Origin: Bacteroidota bacterium
GTDB lineage: Bacteria > Bacteroidota > Bacteroidia > UKL13-3
Length of the DNA: 64,000 nucleotides
Direction of reading: 5' to 3'
Assembly (NCBI GenBank): GCA_030680835.1
Contig: JAUXUD010000023.1
Coordinates: forward strand, 1-64,000
Shown: piece after piece, positions 44,808 to 53,701 of the stretch
Layout of the letters: each line of letters starts with the position of its first letter
How positions within the stretch are numbered: the stretch's first letter is position 1
Notes under the pieces: generated by a model
The model's database searches: none
Seen by the model: only the letters and a program-made list of their open reading frames with translations
What the model was told of the DNA's origin: nothing
Program-made: the position numbers and the translations under genes

Positions 44808-45953
44808 ATGAAACTCAAAATTTACTCTTTAGCCTTCCTGATGGTTGGTATTTTTAGTTACCAAACGGCACATGCACAAGCCGATGCAGCTCAGTTTCTG
44901 AAAGCTGGAAAGGAAGATGGGAACAAATTAATCAATGCCTACCTGAAGCCATTGTTTGATGGGTTCGGTGCTTCTTTAAACAATGGTTGGTACAATACCG
45001 CACGACCCCATGGCATTCTTGGATTTGACGTGAGTTTTACATTAAACCTTGTGCCCATTTCGGAAAGCCAGAAAACTTTTGATGCAACCACACTTAACCT
45101 GAATTCGGATCTCAGCAAACCGAGAATGGTATTGGTTGGTTCAAACGGTACTTCCATTCCTACAATATATGGTGATGATAAAACCTCCACCAGTATTAAA
45201 GTGGTTCAACGATTTAATGCTTCCGATCCCGCTTCTGATTCTGTAATTACATCATTTCCTTTTCCTCCCGGTTTGAACCAGCCTTATGGAGTGGGTTTGC
45301 CAACAATACAAGCTGCAGTGGGCGTAGGTTTTGGAACAGAGGTAATGTTAAGGATTACTCCAAAACTAACTGCCGATAATTTTAAAGCAGGCATGTTTGG
45401 TTTTGGTGTAAAACACAGTATTTCACAATGGATTTGGACAGATAAAGAAAAGAAACCACCTATCGATATTTCAGGTATATTTGGTTACAGTTCCTTAAAT
45501 GCTGAGTTTAGTATGGGTGATAACTATTTAAAGCCGGATAGCACCTACCCGGGAGCATTACCTGATGCAGATTATAAGAGCTCTCAAAAAATGACTTTTA
45601 CGGGTAATGGAATGATGATAGGAGCAGTGGTTTCAAAGAAACTGGCGTTCTTAACCGTTTATGTTGGAGGAAATTATAATACTTCAAAAGTTAGTTTAAA
45701 AATGGAAGGAAAGTACCCGGTAACATTTATTGAAACAGATGTTGCCAGCACAAATTTCGGTAAAAGAAAAATAATAAATTTCGATGACCCCATTAATATT
45801 GAAAGTTCACTTAATTATTTCAGGGGTACAGCCGGTGTGAGAATAAAATTGTTAATTCTTACCATTAATGGTGAGTACAATATTGGCAAGGTAAATACCA
45901 TAAGCGTTGGATTGGGAATTAATCTCCAATCGATCAAACCATTTAAATTGTAG
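44808..45953 (+). CDS. DUF6588 secreted/outer-membrane protein
   Basis: A 381-residue exported protein with a signal peptide to about 24 (AHAQ) and the DUF6588 opening (LKAGKEDGNKLINAYLKPLFDGFGASLNNGWYNTARPH). The remainder is strand-rich with GFGVKHSISQWI and ends in alternating strands (INGEYNIGKVNTISVGLGINL), compatible with an outer-membrane barrel. Function unknown. ATG at 44808 begins the signal peptide; 21 upstream codons are open but unlikely. A strong terminator follows immediately. Confidence 0.88.
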   Translation: MKLKIYSLAFLMVGIFSYQTAHAQADAAQFLKAGKEDGNKLINAYLKPLFDGFGASLNNGWYNTARPHGILGFDVSFTLNLVPISESQKTFDATTLNLNSDLSKPRMVLVGSNGTSIPTIYGDDKTSTSIKVVQRFNASDPASDSVITSFPFPPGLNQPYGVGLPTIQAAVGVGFGTEVMLRITPKLTADNFKAGMFGFGVKHSISQWIWTDKEKKPPIDISGIFGYSSLNAEFSMGDNYLKPDSTYPGALPDADYKSSQKMTFTGNGMMIGAVVSKKLAFLTVYVGGNYNTSKVSLKMEGKYPVTFIETDVASTNFGKRKIINFDDPINIESSLNYFRGTAGVRIKLLILTINGEYNIGKVNTISVGLGINLQSIKPFKL

Positions 45954-45960
45954 CTTAAAA

Positions 45961-46010
45961 AACATAAAAAAAACGCCCTATTGGAACATAGGGCGTTTTT
46001 TTATGTTTTT
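45961..46010. terminator. Bidirectional intrinsic terminator
   Basis: CGCCCTA (45974-45980) pairs with TAGGGCG (45989-45995) around an 8-nt loop, extended on both sides by A-run/T-run pairing to AACATA/TATGTT. T runs occur after the stem on both strands, so it can serve both convergent genes (DUF6588 and the Hpt protein). Confidence 0.92.
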
Positions 46011-46012
46011 TT

Positions 46013-46360
46013 TTATAAAGTGGTTAAAATTTCTTTAATTTCTACAATTGAAAGTTCAACTTGTTTTTGAATTTCATCGATTATGGCAGGAATTTGTTCA
46101 ATATTGCTTCCTTCTTTACCATATTTTTCCAAACTCCTTACCAGGTTAAACAGGTCATTGGCACCAAGCATTTGTATCGGAGCTTTCATTTTATGTGCCA
46201 GATGTCCAATTGCCTCATAGTTGTTTTCTTCTAATAAAACATAGTATTGGCGAGCTTCTGTAGCCGTCGTGTTCATATAGAGTTCAAGCATTTCTTTAAT
46301 AAAGCTGCTATCACTACCCGAAATCTCATTGAGGTAACTTAGATCTATTATTTTTGACAT
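46013..46360 (-). CDS. Hpt (histidine phosphotransfer) domain protein
   Basis: A 115-residue four-helix protein with the phospho-acceptor motif IGHLAHKMKAPIQMLGA, in which His56 followed by K-M-K matches the HxxKG-like Hpt site. It should relay phosphate between a hybrid histidine kinase and a response regulator; no such partner is encoded nearby. ATG at 46360 starts the conserved region (MSKIIDLSYLNEI). It is divergent from the NlpC/P60 gene (66 bp between starts). Confidence 0.9.
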   Translation of the reverse strand: MSKIIDLSYLNEISGSDSSFIKEMLELYMNTTATEARQYYVLLEENNYEAIGHLAHKMKAPIQMLGANDLFNLVRSLEKYGKEGSNIEQIPAIIDEIQKQVELSIVEIKEILTTL

Positions 46361-46426
46361 GGTATATAAATTGCTTACAACTTTAATAAAAAAAAATGTT
46401 CTTTGCACACAGCAAATGAAAATATT

Positions 46427-47203
46427 ATGCACCAGGGTATTTGTAAACTGAGCATTACACCCATCAGAGCGGAGCCAAATGGCAAAAGTGAGTTGCTTAC
46501 CCAGCTACTTTTTGGAGAAACCTATGTTATTTTGGAACAGCAGGATGATTGGTTGAAAATCAAGACAGATTCTGACAATTATTTGGGCTGGATGAACCAA
46601 AACCAGTTTTATGAATACACGGATAGCTGCTCAGAAATGCAGATTGCTAAAAAGTTTCCGATGCTGGCATCTTTGAACCTGTTAAGTAATACGCAGGTTT
46701 ATTTACTGCCGGGAAGCGTAATGCACAGGTATGAACCTGCTGCAGATGGTGCATTTTTTTATGTCAATAATGATAAATTTTTTGTCCCTATTGTAGCCGC
46801 CGATATTCAAAATATTGATGCAACAAACCTGGAGGCCTATGCACTTCAGTTTTTAAACTGCCCTTATTTGTGGGGTGGTAAAACCATGTTGGGGATGGAT
46901 TGCTCCGGGTTCACACAGATACTATACAAAACCATGGGCATTCAAATTCCCCGGGATGCACACCAACAGGCAGAGGTAGGTGAAATAGTGACCTTTAGCA
47001 ATGAAGCCCGGCTGGGTGATCTCGCATTTTTTGAAAACGAGCAAGGTGCTATTATTCATGTTGGCCTTATACTTAGGCCCGGAGAAATCTTGCATGCCTC
47101 CGGTAAAGTTAGATGTGATATGCTTGATAGCTATGGTATATATAACTCAACCTATTGCAAACACACCCATAAATTACGTTTTATTAAACGAATTTTAAGA
47201 TAA
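46427..47203 (+). CDS. NlpC/P60 (C40) peptidase with SH3-like domains
   Basis: A 258-residue peptidoglycan endopeptidase-like protein. Two SH3b-like domains cover about 1-125 (KLSITPIRAEPNGKSELLTQ ... VYLLPGSVMHRY), then the NlpC/P60 domain with Cys159 (GMDCSGFTQ), His211 (IIHVGLIL) and the third His at 223 (ILHASG). This resembles gamma-D-glutamyl-diamino acid peptidases that recycle murein peptides. No signal peptide is seen, which suggests a cytoplasmic recycling role or non-classical export. ATG at 46427 was chosen over TTG at 46403. Confidence 0.92.
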   Translation: MHQGICKLSITPIRAEPNGKSELLTQLLFGETYVILEQQDDWLKIKTDSDNYLGWMNQNQFYEYTDSCSEMQIAKKFPMLASLNLLSNTQVYLLPGSVMHRYEPAADGAFFYVNNDKFFVPIVAADIQNIDATNLEAYALQFLNCPYLWGGKTMLGMDCSGFTQILYKTMGIQIPRDAHQQAEVGEIVTFSNEARLGDLAFFENEQGAIIHVGLILRPGEILHASGKVRCDMLDSYGIYNSTYCKHTHKLRFIKRILR

Positions 47204-47268
47204 AACAGATTCACATTGAATATTTATTTCTGTTTGCTAAAGGTAAAAATCGGAAATTACTGATAAAA

Positions 47269-47296
47269 TTCGTAAATCGTAATCTGTAATTCGTAA
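47269..47296. repeat. Heptamer tandem array (WTCGTAA)x4
   Basis: Four 7-bp units (TTCGTAA, ATCGTAA, TCTGTAA, TTCGTAA) in the gap between the NlpC/P60 and peroxiredoxin genes, 65 bp after the NlpC/P60 stop and 29 bp before the next ATG. Confidence 0.65.
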
Positions 47297-47325
47297 ATTG
47301 CGACCCCAATTTAAAAATTATAATT

Positions 47326-47808
47326 ATGCAATTACAAAAAGGCGATAAAGCCCCTTCATTTAAATTAGTAGATACCGATAAAAAGGAAGTTTCTCTTGAG
47401 GACTATAAAGGCAAGACCCTGATTCTTCATTTTTTTCCGGCTGCATTTACCGGAACCTGCACCGCTCAATTGTGTGCAATTCGCGACGGAATAAGCATGT
47501 ACCACAACGATCATTGTGATGTTGCGGCAATTTCTGTTGATAGTGTCTTTACCCTGATAAAGTTTAAGGCAGATCAGAATTTAAATTTCACTCTGTTATC
47601 TGATTTTAACAAAACCGTATCCCCTGAGTATGGCGTTTTACTTGAAAATTTCACCCTTGGGATGAAAAATGTAAGCGGACGTTCCGTTTTTTTAATTGAT
47701 GGCAATGGCATTATTCAATATTCGCAAATTTTAGAAAAACAAGGTGATATGCCCGATTTCGCAGCTTTAAACTCAGCTTTAGCAGGTTTAACAGCCAGTA
47801 ATCAGTAG
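47326..47808 (+). CDS. Peroxiredoxin / redoxin (AhpC-TSA family)
   Basis: A 160-residue thioredoxin-fold peroxidase. The catalytic motif PxxxTxxC is present as PAAFTGTC with peroxidatic Cys45, and a second Cys50 lies one helical turn on (TCTAQLC). The resolving partner and reductant are not evident. It resembles AhpE/BCP-like peroxiredoxins that reduce H2O2 or organic peroxides. The stop codon is embedded in a GTAGAGA inverted-repeat element. Confidence 0.92.
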   Translation: MQLQKGDKAPSFKLVDTDKKEVSLEDYKGKTLILHFFPAAFTGTCTAQLCAIRDGISMYHNDHCDVAAISVDSVFTLIKFKADQNLNFTLLSDFNKTVSPEYGVLLENFTLGMKNVSGRSVFLIDGNGIIQYSQILEKQGDMPDFAALNSALAGLTASNQ

Positions 47809-47850
47809 AGAAGCGATTCAAAGTGTCTTTACCATTCATCGCATCTCTAC
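47805..47850. repeat. Diverged copy of GTAGAGA inverted-repeat element
   Basis: GTAGAGAAGCGAT at 47805-47817 and ATCGCATCTCTAC at 47838-47850 are inverted repeats with one mismatch and closely match the ends of the element at 31798-31883. The peroxiredoxin TAG stop (47806-47808) lies inside the left end. Confidence 0.7.
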
Positions 47851-47959
47851 AAATTACAACATCTCCGCGGTTCACCGCGCCTCAGCAATCCCGATATATT
47901 TTCAAAAAACGGACTTTGCTTTTAAAATAAATAAGGCTACATTTGCAGCCCTATAAAAT

Positions 47960-48033
47960 GGTTTCGTAGCTCAATTGAATAGAGCGTCTGACTACGGATC
48001 AGAAGGTTGGGGGTTTGAATCCCTCCGAGACCA
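47960..48033 (+). tRNA. tRNA-Arg(ACG)
   Basis: A complete cloverleaf: acceptor GGTTTCG/CGAGACC, D arm GCTC...GAGC, anticodon stem CTGA/TCAG with loop CTACGGA (anticodon ACG) and T arm GGGGG-TTTGAAT-CCCTC. The 3' CCA is not encoded in full (discriminator A followed by CAA). A34 would be edited to inosine by TadA to read CGN codons. A terminator follows 10 bp later. Confidence 0.96.
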
Positions 48034-48043
48034 CAAGTAAAAT

Positions 48044-48084
48044 AAAAGGGCTTCGGGCTGAAATTAGCCGGAAGCCCTTTTTTA
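48044..48084. terminator. Intrinsic terminator after tRNA-Arg
   Basis: AAAAGGGCTTC (48044-48054) pairs with GAAGCCCTTTT (48071-48081); GGCT/AGCC extends the stem inward, leaving a 6-nt loop. A T run follows on the plus strand and an A run precedes it, so it can also stop the convergent methyltransferase gene. Confidence 0.92.
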
Positions 48085-48114
48085 TTTGTTTGCAAAAACG
48101 CTGTTTACCTGTTC

Positions 48115-48738
48115 TTAAGCTTTGATTCCGATATACCGGATTATTTCTGCAAGCCCTTGATGTGACTGGCCTTCATTTAATTCAACCTGAACAGATTCAA
48201 TCAATTCGGTTTGTAGTGATTCAAAATCACCTAGTAAATGTTCTTCACAATAAAGCATGGAAATCTCTTTGGGACCACCCGAATTCATATTGATTTGCGC
48301 GGTATGAAAGGCCTCGATAATAATTTTTCCACCCGGCTTCAACCAACTGATTGCTTTGCGATGAACTGTTTTTCTGATTGCATCAGGGAAATGCGCATAA
48401 ATAAATGCAATAACATCAGCGGCTCCCTCGTCAAATTCTATATCACGGGCATCTCCAATCCTGTAATCAAATTGTGCATCTTTTTTAGTTGCCAGCTCCA
48501 GCGACTTCATTTTGGCTGCAAAACTCAGGTCGAATGCCTGAACTTCCCAATTTAAATTGGCAGCAAAAACAGCGTTTCTTCCTTCCCCTTCGCATGGCAG
48601 TATTAGCTTACCCGGTTTTAACTTTTTAACCTGTTCAGCAAAAAACAAATTGGGATCTTCACCATAAATAAAGGCTTTTTCTTTATAGCGTTGATTCCAA
48701 TAATCTTTCATGCCCATATTAGGGTAAACTGCATTCAT
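48115..48738 (-). CDS. Class I SAM-dependent methyltransferase (TehB-like)
   Basis: A 207-residue methyltransferase with YWNQRYKEKAFIYGEDPNLFF opening, SAM-binding motif I LPCEGEGRNAVFAA (about 55-68), the acidic end of strand 2 (AFDLSFA) and motif II/III DARDIEF ... DVIAFIYAHFP. It resembles the small tellurite-resistance TehB/UbiE-like group; the substrate is unknown. Starts at 48738, 48717 and 48711 are all in frame; 48711 (MKDYWNQRY) is the most family-like. Confidence 0.88.
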   Translation of the reverse strand: MNAVYPNMGMKDYWNQRYKEKAFIYGEDPNLFFAEQVKKLKPGKLILPCEGEGRNAVFAANLNWEVQAFDLSFAAKMKSLELATKKDAQFDYRIGDARDIEFDEGAADVIAFIYAHFPDAIRKTVHRKAISWLKPGGKIIIEAFHTAQINMNSGGPKEISMLYCEEHLLGDFESLQTELIESVQVELNEGQSHQGLAEIIRYIGIKA

Positions 48739-48914
48739 TAACTAAAATTTAATATATCAAATATACTTTTAATTTTAAATTAACCAAATTTTATTTTAAC
48801 AAAAAATTAAGAAAATAGTGATGGTAAATTTACAACTATCAAAATAAAATTTACTGCTGCTAAAATTAAAAAGCAGCTCCGTAAATAAAAGCGGGGGACT
48901 TGTTAAAATTGACT

Positions 48915-50033
48915 TCAGGATGTTTTTTTATAGTTCCAAACCGCCCAGGAGTTAAAGAAAAGTGCAAATAAAAGTACTTTTACCAGATGTGGTAATATGT
49001 CGTTAAATCCACTTCCTTTGAGCACAATCATACGCATCACTTCTATCATATAAGTAACAGGATTTAACTTGGCAACTATTTTGGCCCAGGGTGGCATGCT
49101 CTCTACAGAGGTAAACAAGCCTCCCATTAAAATAAAAATCATCACAAAAAAGAAGGCAATAAACATAGCTTGCTGCTGGGTTTCGCAATAGGTTGAAATT
49201 AATAAGCCCAGGCCTAAAACGGATAATAAGTACAGGGCAACAAATTCGTATAAAAGCAACAAACTGCCCAGTGGAATAATTCCGTATACTATAAATGAAA
49301 TACTTAAGCCCAGTGAGAATACCAACAGCCCCAAAACCCAAAAGGGGATGAGCTTGCCCAGAATAAAATGATGTTTTTTTATAGGGGTAACATTAATCTG
49401 TTCGATGGTTCCAACCTCTTTTTCTTTTACAATGTTAAGTGCGGTCAAATAGGAGCCAATCATAGTTACCAGTATGGCCAGAATTCCGGGTACCATAAAT
49501 AAATTATAATTCATTAACGGATTGAACCAATTAACAGGTTTTATTTCGATCAGCGGAATTGGACTTTTCTTTTCATTTTGAACAAATTGCATACGAATAT
49601 CCTCGTTATAATTCCGTATGATCGTATTGAGGTAAGCTCCTCCCAGATTGGCTTTGGTGCCGTTTATGGCATTAACGGCAATCAATACCTTTTGTTTATT
49701 ATCCCGGATTAGATTTCTTTCAAAATCAGGGGGAATCTCCAGTATTAAATCCGCCTGGTCGCTTTCTATCAACTGATAGGCTTTGCTATAGGAATTGCCA
49801 AAAGAGATCAGTCTGAAATATCCGGAAGCGGTAATATTTGAAACCAATTTTTGCGAATATGTTGAATGATCGTGATCCACCACAGCCAGATTTATATTTT
49901 TAACCTCATAATTGGCGGCTAATGGCAGTATCAGTAATTGCACAATGGGTACAATCATCATCATTCCCATAATAGGTTTGTTCCTGAAAATTTGTGTGAA
50001 TTCTTTCTGCAATAAAAAACGGATGGTTCTCAT
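48915..50033 (-). CDS. ABC-2 type transporter permease (YbhR-like)
   Basis: A 372-residue inner-membrane protein: one N-terminal TM helix, a soluble periplasmic domain of about 150 residues and five C-terminal TM helices, including the conserved EKEVGTIEQINVTPI segment just after the second. This is the pattern of ABC-2 permeases such as E. coli YbhR/YhhJ. With the next permease it forms the heterodimeric membrane part of the efflux pump. Its start overlaps the preceding gene's stop by 4 bp; it is the last gene of a six-gene operon. Confidence 0.93.
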   Translation of the reverse strand: MRTIRFLLQKEFTQIFRNKPIMGMMMIVPIVQLLILPLAANYEVKNINLAVVDHDHSTYSQKLVSNITASGYFRLISFGNSYSKAYQLIESDQADLILEIPPDFERNLIRDNKQKVLIAVNAINGTKANLGGAYLNTIIRNYNEDIRMQFVQNEKKSPIPLIEIKPVNWFNPLMNYNLFMVPGILAILVTMIGSYLTALNIVKEKEVGTIEQINVTPIKKHHFILGKLIPFWVLGLLVFSLGLSISFIVYGIIPLGSLLLLYEFVALYLLSVLGLGLLISTYCETQQQAMFIAFFFVMIFILMGGLFTSVESMPPWAKIVAKLNPVTYMIEVMRMIVLKGSGFNDILPHLVKVLLFALFFNSWAVWNYKKTS

Positions 50034-51136
50034 GCTAAACGGATTTTAAAATTTTTAAGACTAACCAGAATCAGAAATGCCGACATCCCTGATAAAATAA
50101 GTGTTTCCTTCCAGATGGCCTGAAAACCGAGTCCTTTAATCATTACAGATTTAACGATTATATAAAACCATTTGGCAGGAACAATATTTGAAAGAATCTG
50201 CAATGGCCATGGCATGTTTTCAATGGGAAACATAAATCCGCTAAACAGCAGGGTAGGGAGGAGCATACCCATCATGGAAATGAGCATGGCAATTTGCTGT
50301 GATGCTACCCTGATTGAAATCAATATGCCAATTGATAAGCAGGTGATGATAAACAAAGTGCTTTCTGCAAAAAGGAGCAGAACACTTCCGTTGATGGGCA
50401 ATTCGAGCACAAAAACACTTAACAACAAGATGGAAGCAACATTTACCAATGATAAAATCAAATAAGGAATGGCCTTTGAAACTATAACCAGCATGGGCTT
50501 GAATGGAGATACCAGTAATACTTCCATGGTGCCAAACTCCTTTTCCCTAACTATAGATATTGCCGTCATCATTACACAAACGAGCATTAATACCAGCGCC
50601 ATAACCCCGGGCACAAAGTTATGCACACCTTTTAACTGTGGGTTATAAAGCATCCGGGTTTCAGGTATAATCTGATAAGGCAATGCCGCATTTTGATTCA
50701 GTTCGGTTTGATAATCTCCAACAATAGCCGCAATATAATTGCTCAATGTATTTGCTATATTGGGGTCAGAAGCATCACAGATCAATTGTATTGCAGATTT
50801 GTTTTGATGCAGCAAATCATGGTTAAAATTATCCGGAAAAATAACAGCCATCTTTATTTTACCTTCTTTAAATGCGGCTTCAATTGCCTTCGGATTCACA
50901 ATTTCCTTCTCAATTTCAAAATAGCGACTGGCTTCAATTTTTGTAATTAATTGCTGACTTGCCATGTCCTGGGCTTGATCCACAATAATTATTTTGCTGT
51001 TTTTAACTTCATTGGTGAGCGCAAAACCAAATATAAGAATTTGTACTATGGGTAAGCCAAAGAGAATAAGCAACGTTTTCCTGTCGCGCAAGGCATGCAG
51101 AAATTCTTTTTTAACAAATGATAAAAATTGTTTCAT
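50030..51136 (-). CDS. ABC-2 type transporter permease (YbhS-like)
   Basis: A 368-residue permease paralogous to the next gene, with the same layout: N-terminal TM helix, periplasmic domain and five TM helices with EKEFGTMEVLLVSPFKP between TM2 and TM3. It begins 2 bp after the ATPase gene and overlaps the following permease by 4 bp. Together they should move drugs or other hydrophobic compounds toward the HlyD/TolC conduit. Confidence 0.93.
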   Translation of the reverse strand: MKQFLSFVKKEFLHALRDRKTLLILFGLPIVQILIFGFALTNEVKNSKIIIVDQAQDMASQQLITKIEASRYFEIEKEIVNPKAIEAAFKEGKIKMAVIFPDNFNHDLLHQNKSAIQLICDASDPNIANTLSNYIAAIVGDYQTELNQNAALPYQIIPETRMLYNPQLKGVHNFVPGVMALVLMLVCVMMTAISIVREKEFGTMEVLLVSPFKPMLVIVSKAIPYLILSLVNVASILLLSVFVLELPINGSVLLLFAESTLFIITCLSIGILISIRVASQQIAMLISMMGMLLPTLLFSGFMFPIENMPWPLQILSNIVPAKWFYIIVKSVMIKGLGFQAIWKETLILSGMSAFLILVSLKNFKIRLA

Positions 51137-51138
51137 AA

Positions 51139-51879
51139 TTATTCTCTTCGTTTTGCGCCCCTTGCCAATTCGTAAAATACTTCATCCATATTTTTAGCAT
51201 TGAATTGATGTTTTAAATGAACCGGCGTATCCAGGGCTTTGATACTGCCATCAACCATAATTGAAATTCGGTTGCAGTACTCAGCCTCATCCATATAATG
51301 TGTACTGATAAAAATGGTGATGCCTTTATCGGCAGCAGCATAAATCAGATCCCAGAATTGCCTGCGTACTAAAGGATCAACACCTCCTGTGGGTTCATCC
51401 AAAAACACAATTTTGGGTTCATGCAATAAAGCAACCGAAAAAGATATTTTTTGTTTCCACCCGGGAGGCAATGTGCCGACCCTTTTTTTTGATTCATTTT
51501 GCATCCCCAGCGTTTCAATCAAATGTGCACTTTTGTCTTTAATATCCTGGTTGGAAAGTCCATAAATGCCAGCAAAAAAGCGTATGTTCTCTACAACGGT
51601 TAAGTCTTCATACAAAGAAAATTTCTGGCTCATGTATCCAATATTTTTCTTAATCAGGTTTGTTTGTTTGTAGATATCATAACCCACTATTTGGGCTTTG
51701 CCGGATGTGGGCGTTGAAAGTCCGCAAAGCATACGCATTGCTGTAGTTTTGCCTGCACCGTTTGCCCCTAAAAAGCCAAATATTTCACCCTTTTTTACTT
51801 CAAAGCTCACCGCATTGGCTGCAATAAAATTCCCAAACTTTTTGGTTAGTTTTTCTGTTTTAATCACGGTTTCCTTCAT
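51139..51879 (-). CDS. ABC transporter ATP-binding protein (second YbhF-type NBD)
   Basis: A 246-residue ATPase: Walker A GANGAGKTT, Q-loop YMSQKFSLYEDLT, Walker B IVFLDEPTGG and H-loop STHYMDEAEYC. The signature reads LPPGWKQKISF instead of LSGGQ, the variant known from the C-terminal half of E. coli YbhF. ATG at 51879 overlaps the upstream ATPase stop by 4 bp, so the two NBDs, fused in YbhF, are separate but coupled here. Confidence 0.93.
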   Translation of the reverse strand: MKETVIKTEKLTKKFGNFIAANAVSFEVKKGEIFGFLGANGAGKTTAMRMLCGLSTPTSGKAQIVGYDIYKQTNLIKKNIGYMSQKFSLYEDLTVVENIRFFAGIYGLSNQDIKDKSAHLIETLGMQNESKKRVGTLPPGWKQKISFSVALLHEPKIVFLDEPTGGVDPLVRRQFWDLIYAAADKGITIFISTHYMDEAEYCNRISIMVDGSIKALDTPVHLKHQFNAKNMDEVFYELARGAKRRE

Positions 51880-52793
51880 GCCGGTTTTTTTAAGAGGTGA
51901 ATAAAACAATCTTCAATACCCGGAACTGTTTTTTCCATCACAATATTTAGATGCCCTTTTTTACTCAGGTAATTTAATAATTCCTGCTGCATCGATTCTG
52001 TATCACTTAAAAATGAAACATGAAGAAATTCGCCGAAGGTAAAGCAGCTTTGTGTATTTGAATGTAAATTGATATCCTTTAACAATGTATATATCACATC
52101 CGATTTTATTTTATACAAATTATCCGGATAATCTTTTATGATGTGATCGGGGGTATTTATTGACAAAATTTTCCCGTTTTTTATCAGGGCAATACGGTCA
52201 CATAATGAAGCTTCATCCATATAAGGAGTTGATACCAGGATGGTGATTTCCTGCTTTTTGAGGCGCTTTAACATTTCCCAGAATTCTTTTCTCGAAACCG
52301 GGTCAATTCCGGTGGTGGGTTCATCCAGAAACAAAACCGTTGGTTTGTGGATCAGGGCGCAACACAAGGCCAGCTTTTGTTTCATTCCACCCGACAATTT
52401 GCCCGCTCTCCGGTTTTTAAAAGGTTCAAGCAGCATATATATATCTTTTATTAAATGATAGTTTTCTCTGATGCTTGTGTTAAACAGAGTGGCAAAAAAT
52501 TTGAGATTTTCTTCAACACTTAAATCGGGATATAAAGAAAATTTTCCCGGCATATAACCCACTGATTTACGAATGTGTTTATAATCAGTCACTACATCAT
52601 GTCCATCGACCGTGGCAGTACCCGAATCGGCAAGCAACAATGTGGTAAGTATCCTGAAAATGCTGCTTTTCCCTGCACCATCCGGACCAATCAATCCAAA
52701 AATTTCACCTTTGTTCACTGATAAGGAAATATCGTTTACAGCAATTTTCTTTTCTTTGCCATAGGTTTTGCAGATATGGTTTAATGTAATCAT
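51876..52793 (-). CDS. ABC transporter ATP-binding protein (first YbhF-type NBD)
   Basis: A 305-residue ATPase with Walker A GPDGAGKSS, signature LSGGMKQKL, Walker B VLFLDEPTTGIDP and switch region STPYMDEASLC (the usual His of the H-loop reads Pro). The C-terminal 80 residues are a regulatory extension. It corresponds to the N-terminal half of YbhF. It lies 5 bp after the HlyD gene. Confidence 0.93.
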   Translation of the reverse strand: MITLNHICKTYGKEKKIAVNDISLSVNKGEIFGLIGPDGAGKSSIFRILTTLLLADSGTATVDGHDVVTDYKHIRKSVGYMPGKFSLYPDLSVEENLKFFATLFNTSIRENYHLIKDIYMLLEPFKNRRAGKLSGGMKQKLALCCALIHKPTVLFLDEPTTGIDPVSRKEFWEMLKRLKKQEITILVSTPYMDEASLCDRIALIKNGKILSINTPDHIIKDYPDNLYKIKSDVIYTLLKDINLHSNTQSCFTFGEFLHVSFLSDTESMQQELLNYLSKKGHLNIVMEKTVPGIEDCFIHLLKKPA

Positions 52794-52798
52794 TTTTA

Positions 52799-53686
52799 TT
52801 AAAACTTAACATCGGCATACATACCAATTTTTAAAAAACCATCATTTTTAACCCGTATTTTTATGGCATAAACCAGGTTGGCTCTTTCGTCTTTGGTTTG
52901 TATGGTTTTGGGAGTAAATTCTGCCTTATTGCTTATCCATTCAACGATACCCTTATATTCTTTAAATGTTCCATCCGGTTCATCAATCAATACACTTACC
53001 TGTTGATTCAGTTTGATTGAAGCAAGCTGCGCACCGCTTATATAAGCACGAAGTGTTATGGATGATAAATCTGCGATTTTATAAAGTGGTTTTCCGCTAA
53101 TGGCCATTTCATTTGCCTCCGCATATTTTGTCAATACAGTACCGTTTAGCGGATTTCTAACTATGCATTTGGCAAGCTGATCATTAATTTGCTCAATCTG
53201 AACATATAGGGGTAGCGTTTGCTGGTTAATACTTTCGGTACTTATTCCCAGGGTAGATTGATGTGCTTCCATTTGTTTTTTAATCAAATCAACCTGTGCA
53301 TTTATATCATCCATTTGCTTTTGCGTGGCTGCATCTGCTTTTAACAGATTCGAAACTCTTTTTTGTTCCGTTTCAAGTGCTTTTAACTGCGTCTTCATTA
53401 TGGCCAATTGCTTGTCAATATCGGGTTTCTGACTCAATGTAGTTTTAATCTGAGCGATGAGTTGTTTCTTTTTCAGATAAAGCTGCGTGCTGTCTATAAT
53501 TCCAATTGTTTCACCTGCTTTCAACACATTACCCTCGCTTATGTTAAATTGTTTTAGAATACCTGTAGCTTCAGATGAAACAATGGTTTCAACGGCTTCA
53601 AAAGTGCCAGAGGCATCATAGGTATTTTTATTTTTATTGCATGACAGCAACAATATAAGTGTGATTGGGATGATTAATCTATTCAT
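52799..53686 (-). CDS. HlyD-family membrane fusion lipoprotein (YbhG-like)
   Basis: A 295-residue periplasmic adaptor anchored as a lipoprotein: lipobox LLLSC with Cys16. It has biotinyl-lipoyl halves (ATGILKQFNISEGNVLKAGETIG and RNPLNGTVLTKYAEANE) that flank a coiled-coil hairpin (about 65-150), then a beta-barrel (AYISGAQLASIKLNQQVSVLID). It should bridge the two permeases to the TolC protein encoded just upstream. Confidence 0.93.
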   Translation of the reverse strand: MNRLIIPITLILLLSCNKNKNTYDASGTFEAVETIVSSEATGILKQFNISEGNVLKAGETIGIIDSTQLYLKKKQLIAQIKTTLSQKPDIDKQLAIMKTQLKALETEQKRVSNLLKADAATQKQMDDINAQVDLIKKQMEAHQSTLGISTESINQQTLPLYVQIEQINDQLAKCIVRNPLNGTVLTKYAEANEMAISGKPLYKIADLSSITLRAYISGAQLASIKLNQQVSVLIDEPDGTFKEYKGIVEWISNKAEFTPKTIQTKDERANLVYAIKIRVKNDGFLKIGMYADVKF

Positions 53687-53701
53687 ATCATTTAAGTTTT
53701 G

